Of a stretch of DNA of 64,000 bases, positions 8,817 through 19,089 are shown piece after piece. The DNA comes from Thalassobaculum litoreum DSM 18839 (GTDB lineage Bacteria > Pseudomonadota > Alphaproteobacteria > Thalassobaculales > Thalassobaculaceae): NCBI RefSeq assembly GCF_900102465.1, contig NZ_FNBW01000011.1:1-64000 (forward strand). The letters are read 5' to 3'. A program made the translations under genes and the position numbers. Position 1 is the first letter of the stretch, and every line of letters begins with the position of its first letter. The notes beneath the pieces were generated by a model that worked only from the letters and a program-made list of their open reading frames with translations, searched no databases and was not told the origin of the DNA.

Positions 8817-9229
8817 GCTTCACCCCGCAGGGCGAGCGCGCCCATGAGAGCGGCGCGCATATCATGGACGCCTGCGCAGGCGTCATGCAGGGCTTCCCGG
8901 TCATTCTCCGTCATGGCGATGCGCTCGCCTTCCGCCGCCGTCAGCAGCAGGAATAGGCACGATACCTGATCGGACTTCCCGAGCTTGCCGAGCAGTTGGG
9001 CCAGCAGCGCATAGTCGATGGAGGGCTTGGCCGCTGTCCGGCGGGGTTCTTGATCCTCGCCGAGCGCTATCTCTCGAACATACGCGCCGAGAGAGCGCTT
9101 GCCCGCCTTGCGCTTCAAAACTTCGCGCTCCGCATTGCTCACCCGGATCGAGATCGACGACGCCCGGCGGCGGTTCGGGCGTGGCTTGGCGGCAGCGTCC
9201 TTGAAGATATTGGCAGAGGACCAGCTCAT
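8813..9229 (-). CDS. MobC-like mobilization accessory protein
   Basis: 138 residues from ATG 9229, which overlaps the stop of the preceding small ORF (ATGA). The N-terminal half reads RRRASSISIRVSNAEREVLK then KAGKRSLGAYVREIAL, the RHH-like pattern of relaxosome accessory proteins; the C-terminal half is a helical region ending in HDACAGVHDMRAALM. Such proteins bind oriT and assist the relaxase. Order small ORF, MobC-like, relaxase, all overlapping, shows one operon; the origin of transfer is probably close but I could not identify it. Confidence 0.78.
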   Translation of the reverse strand: MSWSSANIFKDAAAKPRPNRRRASSISIRVSNAEREVLKRKAGKRSLGAYVREIALGEDQEPRRTAAKPSIDYALLAQLLGKLGKSDQVSCLFLLLTAAEGERIAMTENDREALHDACAGVHDMRAALMGALALRGEA

Positions 9230-9345
9230 GGCTCCGGTCCCCCGAAATCGATGGGGATATCTTCGCCGAGCGCCTTTAGCTGATCCTCCCAATCCGATAG
9301 CGTGGAGAAAATCCGGTTCGAACTGTCCTCAGACAGCTCCACCAT
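9226..9345 (-). CDS. 39-residue first ORF of the mobilization operon
   Basis: Starts at ATG 9345 with a strong GGAGGGGGA ribosome site immediately upstream and ends in an ATGA overlap with the MobC-like gene. Sequence is acidic: VELSEDSSNRIFSTLSDWED then QLKALGEDIPIDFGGPEP. No known domain. The ribosome site and coupling argue that it is a real gene of the mobile module rather than the C-terminus of the glutathione transferase whose frame it shares. Confidence 0.6.
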   Translation of the reverse strand: MVELSEDSSNRIFSTLSDWEDQLKALGEDIPIDFGGPEP

Positions 9346-9978
9346 TCCCCCTCCGTCATTCGATCGCCGCCCGCAGCCTAACGTATAGGGCTGCGTCGAT
9401 GCGACCGACTCCCGCTGCTGCTGCCGCTCGCGCCACGCCGACAGCGTCGGCAGATCGGCAAGCCAGTCGCGGTCGGGAAACCGGAAACCGATGTAGTCCA
9501 CCACCGTGACCGCCGCGTAGCCGGCAATATCGGGACGGTCGGCGAAGTCGCGGGGCGGCATGGCGTCGAGGCGCCTCAAACCCTCCCGCATGGTGCGGTG
9601 GCGCTTGATGCCGACGGCGTCGCTGTCGAATGTCGGGCTGGACTTGCGGCCGATGATGATCGAGGTCGCCGCCTCGATGGCACCGAGGGCGACCGCGGCA
9701 ACGGTCAGGGTGCGCTCCAGATCCCGGGCCGGCCATACCGACGGCTCGGGCGCGATCGCGTCGAGATATCGCAGGATGAGAAGGGCCTCGGCGATCGGCG
9801 TGCCGTCATCGGTCACCAGCGTCGGCACCCGCGCCGCCGCGTTGGCGCGCAGGAACGGTTCCGCGTCGCCCCAGGGGTCCACGATCTCCGTCTCGACCCG
9901 CCCGGCCAGTCCCTTCTCGGCGATCGCTAGGCGAACCAGCCGCACGAAGGGCGATGTGGTGTTGATGTAGAGCTTCAT
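9226..9978 (-). CDS. Glutathione S-transferase, 3' end replaced by island sequence
   Basis: Residues 1-~200 are a complete-looking GST: thioredoxin-like N-terminus MKLYINTTSPFVRLVRLAIA, the cis-Pro/GSH region ARVPTLVTDDGTPIAEALLI, and an alpha-helical C-domain ending near LSAWRERQQQRESVAS. GSTs conjugate or reduce electrophiles with glutathione. The reading frame does not stop at the usual length of about 200 but continues ~50 codons through QPYTLGCGRRSNDGGG into the 39-residue mobilization ORF, giving 250 residues. This fits integration at the end of the gene, somewhere near 9360-9385. Whether the fusion protein works is unknown. Confidence 0.82.
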   Translation of the reverse strand: MKLYINTTSPFVRLVRLAIAEKGLAGRVETEIVDPWGDAEPFLRANAAARVPTLVTDDGTPIAEALLILRYLDAIAPEPSVWPARDLERTLTVAAVALGAIEAATSIIIGRKSSPTFDSDAVGIKRHRTMREGLRRLDAMPPRDFADRPDIAGYAAVTVVDYIGFRFPDRDWLADLPTLSAWRERQQQRESVASTQPYTLGCGRRSNDGGGMVELSEDSSNRIFSTLSDWEDQLKALGEDIPIDFGGPEP

Positions 9979-10088
9979 GAGACCCTCCCGACCCGTTATG
10001 GCTCCGACCTTGGTGGCCGGACGCGCGCCCGCGGACGGGGACGCCCGGGGCGGAAGAGTGTCTCATGCGGGCCGCCGGCCCGCCACGG

Positions 10089-10214
10089 TCAGGCCGTGAA
10101 GAGAGCGACGCCCCCCACGGCGACGACGGCGATTGCAACCGAGATTGCCAGAACCACCAGGACTGGGAATCCGCGTCGGGCCTGACGGGCTTCAGTAGGG
10201 GTGAGTTTGGTCAT
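10089..10214 (-). CDS. 41-residue single-helix membrane protein
   Basis: Starts at ATG 10214 with an excellent AAAGGAG ribosome site seven bases upstream. The protein begins MTKLTPTEARQARRG and continues as one hydrophobic helix (FPVLVVLAISVAIAVVAVGG), ending LFTA. Similar tiny proteins with a TPTEARQ(G/A)RRG start recur in alphaproteobacteria without known function. It lies between the GST and the divergent serine hydrolase. Confidence 0.72.
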   Translation of the reverse strand: MTKLTPTEARQARRGFPVLVVLAISVAIAVVAVGGVALFTA

Positions 10215-10370
10215 TGTGAGCTCCTTTCCCGTCCATTGCGGACGCTATAACTCTCCCCTAGAGGTAGGCTTGTACCGCCGTCTGTCGACCCCGGCGGCCG
10301 TGGCAATCCCGGAATCCAGGCACATATTGGAACCAGCCCGACGCGTTCACCGACCCGGATCAGCACGCCG

Positions 10371-11378
10371 ATGAGCCTCACCCGACGCCAGTTCGCGACG
10401 GCCAGCGCGGCCGCCCTCGCCGCCCCCTTCGTGATCCCGGCCGCGGCATCCCGGACCGCCGCCGCCCAGACACCGGGGCCGGCCATCGGCGAGGCCGCGC
10501 GGTCGTTTCCAAGGCTGCATTCGATCCTGGTCCAGCGCGGCGACGAGATGGTCTTCGCCGAGGCGTTGCGCGGACCGGGGCTCGACCGGACGGCGAACAT
10601 CAAGTCCTGCTCGAAGAGCCTCGTGGCATTGCTGCTCGGCATCGCCATCGACCGCGGCGAGGTGCCGGGAGTCGACGCCCGGCTGGCCGAGGTGGCGCCG
10701 CGGCTCGTGCCCGACGACGCCGAGGCCGAGGTGGCACAGATCACCCTGCAGGACCTGGTGACCATGCGCGCCGGGCTGGGGGCCACCTCGGGACGGGAAT
10801 ACGGCGCCTGGGTCAATTCCCGCGACTGGGTCTCCTATGCCCTGCGCCGCCCCGTGGTGGGGGAGCCGGGTGGGCGGATGATCTATTCCACCGGCTCGAG
10901 CCACGTGCTCGGCGCCGCCCTCGCGGTGGCCGCCGGCGAAAGCCTGCTGGACCAGGCCCGGAACCGGCTGGGCGATCCGCTGGGGATAGAGATCCCCGCC
11001 TGGACCCGGGACCCGCAGGGCTACTACATGGGCGGCAACCAGATGGCGCTGACCCCGCGGGCGATGCTGCGCGTGGCCATGCTGATGCGCGACGGGGGCG
11101 TGTTCGACGGCCGGCAGGTCGTCTCGCGCGCCTGGGTGGACGCCTCGGCCGAGCCACGCACCCAGTCGCCCTGGTCGGGGCTCGGCTACGGCTACGGCTG
11201 GTTCGTCTCCGACAGCGGCTACCTGATCGCGCGCGGCTATGGCGGTCAGGTGATCGCCGCCCATCGCGCGCGCAACCTGGCCGTCGCCATCACTTCCGAT
11301 CCGGCTCAACCGGCCCGCTCGCAGGGCTATTTCGGCGACCTGATGGCGTTCCTCGACGGACCGATCCTGGAGGCCTAG
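10371..11378 (+). CDS. Exported serine hydrolase, beta-lactamase class C fold
   Basis: 335 residues. A twin-arginine-type signal (TRRQF, then an Ala-rich stretch to about residue 33) suggests Tat export to the periplasm. The catalytic SxxK is S79-C-S-K82, the second element is YSTGSS near 170 where the family has YxN/YxS, and GYGGQ near 290 stands where the KTG-like triad would be. Relatives are esterases, D-aminopeptidases or penicillin-binding-like enzymes; sequence alone does not show beta-lactamase activity. Monocistronic, with no good Shine-Dalgarno before the ATG, so the start is tentative. Confidence 0.78.
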   Translation: MSLTRRQFATASAAALAAPFVIPAAASRTAAAQTPGPAIGEAARSFPRLHSILVQRGDEMVFAEALRGPGLDRTANIKSCSKSLVALLLGIAIDRGEVPGVDARLAEVAPRLVPDDAEAEVAQITLQDLVTMRAGLGATSGREYGAWVNSRDWVSYALRRPVVGEPGGRMIYSTGSSHVLGAALAVAAGESLLDQARNRLGDPLGIEIPAWTRDPQGYYMGGNQMALTPRAMLRVAMLMRDGGVFDGRQVVSRAWVDASAEPRTQSPWSGLGYGYGWFVSDSGYLIARGYGGQVIAAHRARNLAVAITSDPAQPARSQGYFGDLMAFLDGPILEA

Positions 11379-11497
11379 CACCGCGTCCCGGCCGCAGGGT
11401 GGGCATAGGATTCCCGGCATGTGCCAGGGGTTATTGACGAAATTTTAAGACTATTTTTTCCATTGTCCTGATCTCTGCTCGATACAGGACGAAAGCG

Positions 11498-14053
<2,556 letters not shown>

Positions 14054-14312
14054 CCGGCCGTGACGGCACAGTGGCCATCGTATCGGCGGCGGTGGTGAGC
14101 TGGCTCACGCCAAACCGGATGGGCCCACGGGTCGTCCAGAAGACGTGCGAGCTGGCCGGTTTCATGTCGATCCAGATCATCGCCGTCTGCGCCTGTGCCG
14201 GCATCATCGTCGGCGTGTTCCTGCTGCCGGCAGGCGTCCAGGGCTGGTCCCTGGGCGGTCGGAATGTCCTTACCAAGAGGGAACGGAGAGGCCGTCCCTC
14301 TCCGGTAGCGCC

Positions 14313-14540
14313 TCAGATCGCGCGGAAGTCGGTGGAGCGGACACGGTCCGTCAGGTCGATCTCGTCTTCCAGCACGGTCTCGCTCATCAGCATGCCGCGG
14401 CGGATCAATTCGCGGATGGCGGCCGCGAGGCTGGGCATGCGATGACGATAGCGCCAGTCATCGATCGAATCCAGTTCGTCCCTGTCCAGCATGATCTGCA
14501 GACGAACGGTCCGGAGGCCGGATTGGTCCGAGGCAGGCAT
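14313..14540 (-). CDS. Small RHH-like DNA-binding protein (paralog 1 of 3)
   Basis: 75 residues from ATG 14540. The core reads RTVRLQIMLDRDELDSIDDW then RYRHRMPSLAAAIRELIRRG, a ribbon-helix-helix pattern (strand, helix A, helix B), with a tail ending STDFRAI. It is clearly paralogous to the proteins at 28841-29056 and 30891-31133: all share R-T-x-R-L-Q-[IL]-M-L, [DE]DWR, and AIR-LIR-G. RHH proteins usually act as dimeric repressors or relaxosome/antitoxin proteins; no toxin partner is present, so a free regulator is more likely. It lies between the hybrid kinase and the bphO-bphP operon, divergent from the latter. Confidence 0.82.
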   Translation of the reverse strand: MPASDQSGLRTVRLQIMLDRDELDSIDDWRYRHRMPSLAAAIRELIRRGMLMSETVLEDEIDLTDRVRSTDFRAI

Positions 14541-14874
14541 CGTTGCATTTCTCCGAATACAGCCTCGTACCGACGCTTGGCCGAGCAGCCGTATCAACGC
14601 TACAGCGACGCCCGTTAGTCAATAGCGACAACGTGCTACAGCCTACGACGCAGGCGCTTTTCGCTACCGCCTGCTGTGAGTCACGCCTTCCACCGAACCC
14701 GATCCGCGACTAGGGTGAAATCCGCGTATTCGGGCGGGTGGCCGCCGCCCGGGTAAGTGGTTGCGAACGGACAGCGAGTCGGCATCGACGGCGATCCGGC
14801 AACCGCAGTTACCGGCCTTCGCCGCCCCCGCCCCGCACTCCGATCGATGTCTGCCCCATCAGGAGGTCTGCCCC
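14541..14874. other. Divergent intergenic region, RHH gene / bphO
   Basis: No gene seen. On the minus strand TTGACT at about 14610 could be a -35 box for the RHH gene. On the plus strand the ribosome site AGGAGG of bphO lies at 14861-14866. No GGAAC-N16/17-CGTT sequence is present, so neither gene shows an obvious stress-sigma promoter. Confidence 0.5.
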
Positions 14875-15426
14875 ATGAGACTGAGAGACCACCTCAGACA
14901 GCAAACCAGGCCCCTGCACCGGCGGACGGAACAGCTGCTGGACGGGCTGGATATCCGGACCCGGTCGGGCCTCGACCGCTTCCTCCTGGTGCACCATGCG
15001 GCCGTCATGCCGATCGAGCGCCGGCTTGCCGCCTCGACCATGGCGGAGCGCTGGCCGTTCCGGCTCACCGACCTGATCGCCCAGGACCTGGCGACGCGAA
15101 AACTGACGCCGACACAAGGGGTAATGGCGGAACAGTTCCAGCACGCGCATCCCCTCGGCCTATGCTATGTGCTCGGAGGTTCCAGGCTCGGCGCCCGTTT
15201 CCTGCTCAAACGCCTGAGCGGTGCGGAGCCGGCGCCGCGGTATCTGACCCGGGCGCCGGACCACGCGATCTGGCCCTGGACACTGTCCCTTCTGAACTCT
15301 CCCGAGGCGGACGCGGCGCCCTGGGATGCCGTTGTGAATGCCGCCGAGACCGCCTTCGCCAGTTTCGCCGACGCCCTGACCCTGGTCGAGACATCCAAGG
15401 AGAGCATCGATGAGCTCGCTGTCTGA
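14875..15426 (+). CDS. bphO: Bacteriophytochrome-associated heme oxygenase
   Basis: 183 residues from ATG 14875 (AGGAGG eight bases upstream; an in-frame start 114 bases earlier has no ribosome site). The N-terminus LRDHLRQQTRPLHRRTEQLL has the proximal His pattern of BphO-type heme oxygenases, and LGLCYVLGGSRLGARFLLKR matches the distal-helix Gly-rich region. It opens heme to biliverdin, the chromophore of the phytochrome encoded immediately downstream; the genes overlap by 17 bases, so expression is coupled. Confidence 0.88.
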   Translation: MRLRDHLRQQTRPLHRRTEQLLDGLDIRTRSGLDRFLLVHHAAVMPIERRLAASTMAERWPFRLTDLIAQDLATRKLTPTQGVMAEQFQHAHPLGLCYVLGGSRLGARFLLKRLSGAEPAPRYLTRAPDHAIWPWTLSLLNSPEADAAPWDAVVNAAETAFASFADALTLVETSKESIDELAV

Positions 15427-17977
15427 AACGCCGCCGGCCATCGACCCGTCGGAATGCGAGCGCGAGCCGATCCACCAGCCCGGCCGCGTTCAGTTCTTCG
15501 GCTTCCTGATCGCGGTGTCGCCCGACTGGACCATTACCCAGGTCTCGGCCAATACCGGAACCTATATCGGGCTCGAGCCCGAGGACCTTCTCGGCTCGGA
15601 CCTGAACTCCGTGCTGAACCGTGAGGCGATCCACAACATCCGCACCCGCATGCAGATGCTGCAGGACGAGGACACCGTGGAGCGGCTGTTCCGCATCCGG
15701 ATCCTCGACAACCTGAACCGGGAATTCGACATCGCGCTGCATGTGACCGGCCAGACCACGATCCTGGAGTTCGAGCCGAATTCGGACGTCCAGCAGGACT
15801 ACACCGCCTATGTCCAGCCGATGATCAACCGGGTCTCGAAGCCCGAGACCGTCAAGGAGGCCTGCGTATCCGCGGCCAAGGCGGTCCGGGCGCTGACCGG
15901 GTTCGACCGGGTGATGGTCTACCGGTTCCACGACGACGATTCGGGCGAGGTGATCGCCGAGGTCTGCAACCCCGACGCCGAGAGCTATCTCGGTCTGCGC
16001 TATCCGGCCTCCGACATTCCGTCCCAGGCCCGGCGGATGTACCTGCGCAGCACGCTGCGCATCGTCTCCGACATCCAGGCTCCGACCGCCGAGATCCTGC
16101 CGGAAAAGGACCCCTCGACCGGCGAGCCCCTCGACCTGTCGCTGTCCAGCCTGCGGGCGGTATCGCCGGTCCATCTGGAGTATCTGGCCAATATGGGGGT
16201 CCAGGCCTCCATGTCCGTCTCCATCGTCATGCGCGGCAAGCTCTGGGGACTGATCGCCTGTCACCACAACAGCCCGCGGGTGCTGAGCTTCCAGGCACGA
16301 TCGGCCACCCAGATGTTCGGCCAGCTCTTCGCCCTGATCCTGGAGAAGAAGGACAACGAGATCAGCAGCCTCGACCGGGAACGCGCCCAGGCCCTGCACG
16401 ACGGACTGATGGCGCGCCTGGCCACCGGGTCCTCGATCGCCCGACAGTTCCAGGACCTGGCCGACATGATCTCCCAGGTGATCCCCTGCGACGGGATGAT
16501 CGGCTGGACCGAGGGGGTGTACAACGCGGTCGGCGAGGTGCCGAGCCAGGAGGAACTGACCGACTTGCTGCCGTTCCTGTCCTCCATGGCGTCGGGCCGG
16601 ATCTACGCCACCCACGATCTGGCCAGCGTGCTGCCCGAGGGCGTGTCCGCGCCCGCCTCCGTCGCCGGTCTGCTGGCGATCCCGGTGTCGCGCTCCTCCC
16701 GCGATTTCATCGTGCTCATGCGCCGGGAGATCGGCAAGACGATCGAGTGGGCGGGCGCGCCCGACAAGGCGGTGACGAAGCGCGACGGCGCGGAGCGGCT
16801 GAGCCCGCGCACCAGTTTCGCCGCCTGGCAGGAGGTCGTCCGCGGGCAGTCGGCGCTCTGGACCGACAGCGACATCCGAACGGCCGAATCCCTGCGTGTC
16901 ACGCTGACCGAGGTGATCCTGAAGATGTCGGAGACGGCGCTGGCGGAGCGCACGGCCGCCAACGAGCGCCAGGAGATCCTGATCGCCGAGCTGAACCACC
17001 GGGTCCGCAACATCTTCAACGTGATCCGGGGCATCTGGTCCCAGAGCTCGGCATCCGGCGGCGGGACCGTCACCGGGCTGACCGAAACCGTCGGCGGCCG
17101 AATCCAGGCGCTCGCCCGCGCCTATGATCAGGTGACCGAGGTCGACTGGCGTCCGGCGTCCCTGTGGCGCCTGTGCGCCACCGAGCTCGCCGCCTATTCG
17201 GGTTCCGGCCGCGACCGGCTGGAGCTGCGGGGCCAGGATGCCCTGCTGCTGCCCAACGCGGTCTCCGCCACCTCGCTGGTGATGCACGAGCTCACCACCA
17301 ACTCGATCAAGTACGGCTCGCTCAGCGCGCCCTCGGGCTGGATCACGGTGACCTCGACGGGAAACACGGATGGCGGCCTGACCATCGAGTGGCGGGAGCA
17401 GGGCGGGCCTCCGGTCTCGCCGCCGGAGCGCATCGGCTTCGGCACGACGATCATCGAGCAGTCGGTGCCTCACGAGCTTGGCGGAACGACGGCCGTGCGC
17501 TTCGTCGCCGACGGGTTGGAGGTGGATATCACCATCCCGGCCCGCTTCGTCGCCGGGATGGTCAATACGCCGCCCCCCTCGGTCGGCCAGTTCCGCGAGG
17601 CGCCGCCGCCGAAGCAAACGATCAGCGGCTCGGTTCTGCTGCTGGAGGACAACCTGATCATCGCCCTGGCCTCGGAGGACATGCTGCGCAACGTCGGCGC
17701 CGACCATGTCTGGATCTGCTCGACCGTGCCCCAGGCCCTGCGGGTTATCGAGACCAGCGATATCGATTTCGGCGTGCTTGACGTCAATCTGGGCGACACG
17801 AATGCGGGCGACGTGGCGCGGGAACTCAGCCGGCGCGGCGTCCCCTTCATGTTCGTCACCGGCTACGGCGAGCGGTCGCCGATGAAGCAGGCCTACCCTA
17901 ACGCACCGGTCCTGCAGAAGCCGTTCGCCGAGGAACGGCTCGCCCTGGCCCTGGCCACCCTCAGCGGCCAGGGTTAG
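15410..17977 (+). CDS. bphP: Bacteriophytochrome HWE-family histidine kinase with receiver domain
   Basis: 855 residues. PAS at ~20-125, GAF at ~140-305, PHY at ~320-500, HWE kinase at ~520-705, receiver at ~735-850. The biliverdin-attaching Cys is at residue 16 (PSECEREPIHQPG) and the chromophore-pocket motif reads YPASDIPSQARRMY. The kinase carries AELNHRVRNIFNVIRG with His530 and the HWE-defining IEWREQGG. The receiver has GVLDVNLGD with Asp791 and the KPF lysine. It should act as a red/far-red photosensor kinase. It faces PhyR, 44 bases beyond its stop on the opposite strand. HWE/HisKA2 kinases are the known class of PhyR kinases, so PhyR is a plausible target. Confidence 0.93.
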   Translation: MSSLSETPPAIDPSECEREPIHQPGRVQFFGFLIAVSPDWTITQVSANTGTYIGLEPEDLLGSDLNSVLNREAIHNIRTRMQMLQDEDTVERLFRIRILDNLNREFDIALHVTGQTTILEFEPNSDVQQDYTAYVQPMINRVSKPETVKEACVSAAKAVRALTGFDRVMVYRFHDDDSGEVIAEVCNPDAESYLGLRYPASDIPSQARRMYLRSTLRIVSDIQAPTAEILPEKDPSTGEPLDLSLSSLRAVSPVHLEYLANMGVQASMSVSIVMRGKLWGLIACHHNSPRVLSFQARSATQMFGQLFALILEKKDNEISSLDRERAQALHDGLMARLATGSSIARQFQDLADMISQVIPCDGMIGWTEGVYNAVGEVPSQEELTDLLPFLSSMASGRIYATHDLASVLPEGVSAPASVAGLLAIPVSRSSRDFIVLMRREIGKTIEWAGAPDKAVTKRDGAERLSPRTSFAAWQEVVRGQSALWTDSDIRTAESLRVTLTEVILKMSETALAERTAANERQEILIAELNHRVRNIFNVIRGIWSQSSASGGGTVTGLTETVGGRIQALARAYDQVTEVDWRPASLWRLCATELAAYSGSGRDRLELRGQDALLLPNAVSATSLVMHELTTNSIKYGSLSAPSGWITVTSTGNTDGGLTIEWREQGGPPVSPPERIGFGTTIIEQSVPHELGGTTAVRFVADGLEVDITIPARFVAGMVNTPPPSVGQFREAPPPKQTISGSVLLLEDNLIIALASEDMLRNVGADHVWICSTVPQALRVIETSDIDFGVLDVNLGDTNAGDVARELSRRGVPFMFVTGYGERSPMKQAYPNAPVLQKPFAEERLALALATLSGQG

Positions 17978-18021
17978 AGCGCGATGCGGCAATCGGAGAG
18001 TTCGACGGCGGACGACCCTTG

Positions 18022-18855
18022 TCAGCCTATGTCGCGCTCGGCCTCGGCATCGATCACGGAGCCGAGCCGGTCGCGGGCGGCGATCGTGTAGCCCAGGGCG
18101 GCGCGGATGGCCTCCGGCTTGAAGGGCTTGGCGACGATCACCGCCGGCTCGTCGTCCAGCCCGGTGAGCACCTCGTCGGGATACGCGGTGACGTAGATGG
18201 TGGCGAACTCGCCGTCGGCCCGCAGCTTCTCGATGGCCTGCAGCCCGGTATCGCCGCCTTCGAGCATCTGGTCGGAGACGATGATCTCCGGCCAGTTCCG
18301 GCGGCAGACCTTTATGGCGTCCGCCTCGTTGGCGACGATGCCGATCACCGACAGCCCGGTCTCGCCGATGATGTCGGAGAGGTCCTGGGCGATCAGGCCG
18401 TGGTCCTCGAGTATCAGAACCGGCAGCGGCGGCAGGTTCCGGGTCAGCTTCCGGCCTTCCTCCAGCTCGACCGTACCCTGCTCCGGGGTCAGTTCCAGCA
18501 GCTTGGCGCCTTCCTCGACCGTGAAGCCGACGAAGTCGCACAACAGCAGCATCTGCTCGCAGACCGGCGGCAGGTTCGGCACGAAGGTGCGCAGCCGGTC
18601 GTCGGTGAACGGCAGCGGGTCGCCCTTCGTCGCGCCGTCGCCCTCGGTGGCGTTCTGGAACGCCCACTCGCGGAAGAAATCCTTGAAGACCTGGAATTTC
18701 GCGGAGGCCGTGGCCGTCCCGCTCAGAACCTCGTCGGTTTCGGCGCTGGCATAGGTCAGCCGCAGCCACTCTTCCGCCCAGACCGTATCGACGTTCAAAG
18801 CGCGCAGGAACCGGCGAAGCGGGCGCACACTCTGATGATTAAGCCATTTTCGCAT
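18022..18855 (-). CDS. phyR: PhyR-type anti-anti-sigma response regulator
   Basis: 277 residues from ATG 18855. Residues ~1-140 are a sigma-like domain (TDDRLRTFVPNLPPVCEQML, then FVGFTVEEGAKLLEL), and ~150-265 a receiver with PVLILEDHGLIAQDL, the phospho-Asp in IIVSDQML, VTAYPDE and KPFKPEAI. In the alphaproteobacterial general stress response, phosphorylated PhyR titrates the anti-sigma NepR and frees EcfG. No nepR-like gene adjoins, which is unusual because phyR, nepR and ecfG normally cluster; the EcfG-type gene is 13 kb away. A near-consensus EcfG-type promoter lies 65 bases upstream, suggesting positive feedback. Confidence 0.9.
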   Translation of the reverse strand: MRKWLNHQSVRPLRRFLRALNVDTVWAEEWLRLTYASAETDEVLSGTATASAKFQVFKDFFREWAFQNATEGDGATKGDPLPFTDDRLRTFVPNLPPVCEQMLLLCDFVGFTVEEGAKLLELTPEQGTVELEEGRKLTRNLPPLPVLILEDHGLIAQDLSDIIGETGLSVIGIVANEADAIKVCRRNWPEIIVSDQMLEGGDTGLQAIEKLRADGEFATIYVTAYPDEVLTGLDDEPAVIVAKPFKPEAIRAALGYTIAARDRLGSVIDAEAERDIG

Positions 18856-18919
18856 AGACACTTTACCTGAGTCGCGCAAAGCCGCGCGGAATCCACATCC
18901 CAACAAAGAAGACCAATTT

Positions 18920-18944
18920 AACGCCGATTCGGCAATGCGGTTCT
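18920..18944 (-). promoter_or_regulatory. Near-consensus EcfG-type promoter of phyR
   Basis: On the minus strand AGAAC (18944-18940), a 16-base spacer, and CGTT (18923-18920); consensus is GGAAC-N16/17-CGTT, so one base differs. It lies about 65 bases before the phyR ATG. Confidence 0.55.
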
Positions 18945-19089
18945 CCAATTTCTACCGGGTGCGGGTCGAAGTTTCGTTGAGTATGCAAGAGTTGAGCGGC
19001 AAGTTACCCAGCAATATCCCGCTATACTAGAGCTCCTTGACGGTCCTGAACCAAATAACGCGGTCTCCGGCGCGGTCCTGCGACGCCCT

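Noticed and set aside
10326-10344. GGAAC followed by CGTT near the serine hydrolase start
   Set aside because: The spacer is only 10 bases; EcfG-type promoters need 16-17.
14071-14445. 124-codon plus-strand frame between the hybrid kinase and RHH gene
   Set aside because: It begins with a weak GTG, has a short hydrophobic stretch but then runs antisense through the RHH gene, which is the better call.
15206-18769. 1187-codon minus-strand open frame over bphO-bphP
   Set aside because: It is a GC-driven shadow of bphP; the composition is Gly/Arg/Asp/Gln-rich with no family features, whereas the plus strand has clear phytochrome motifs.
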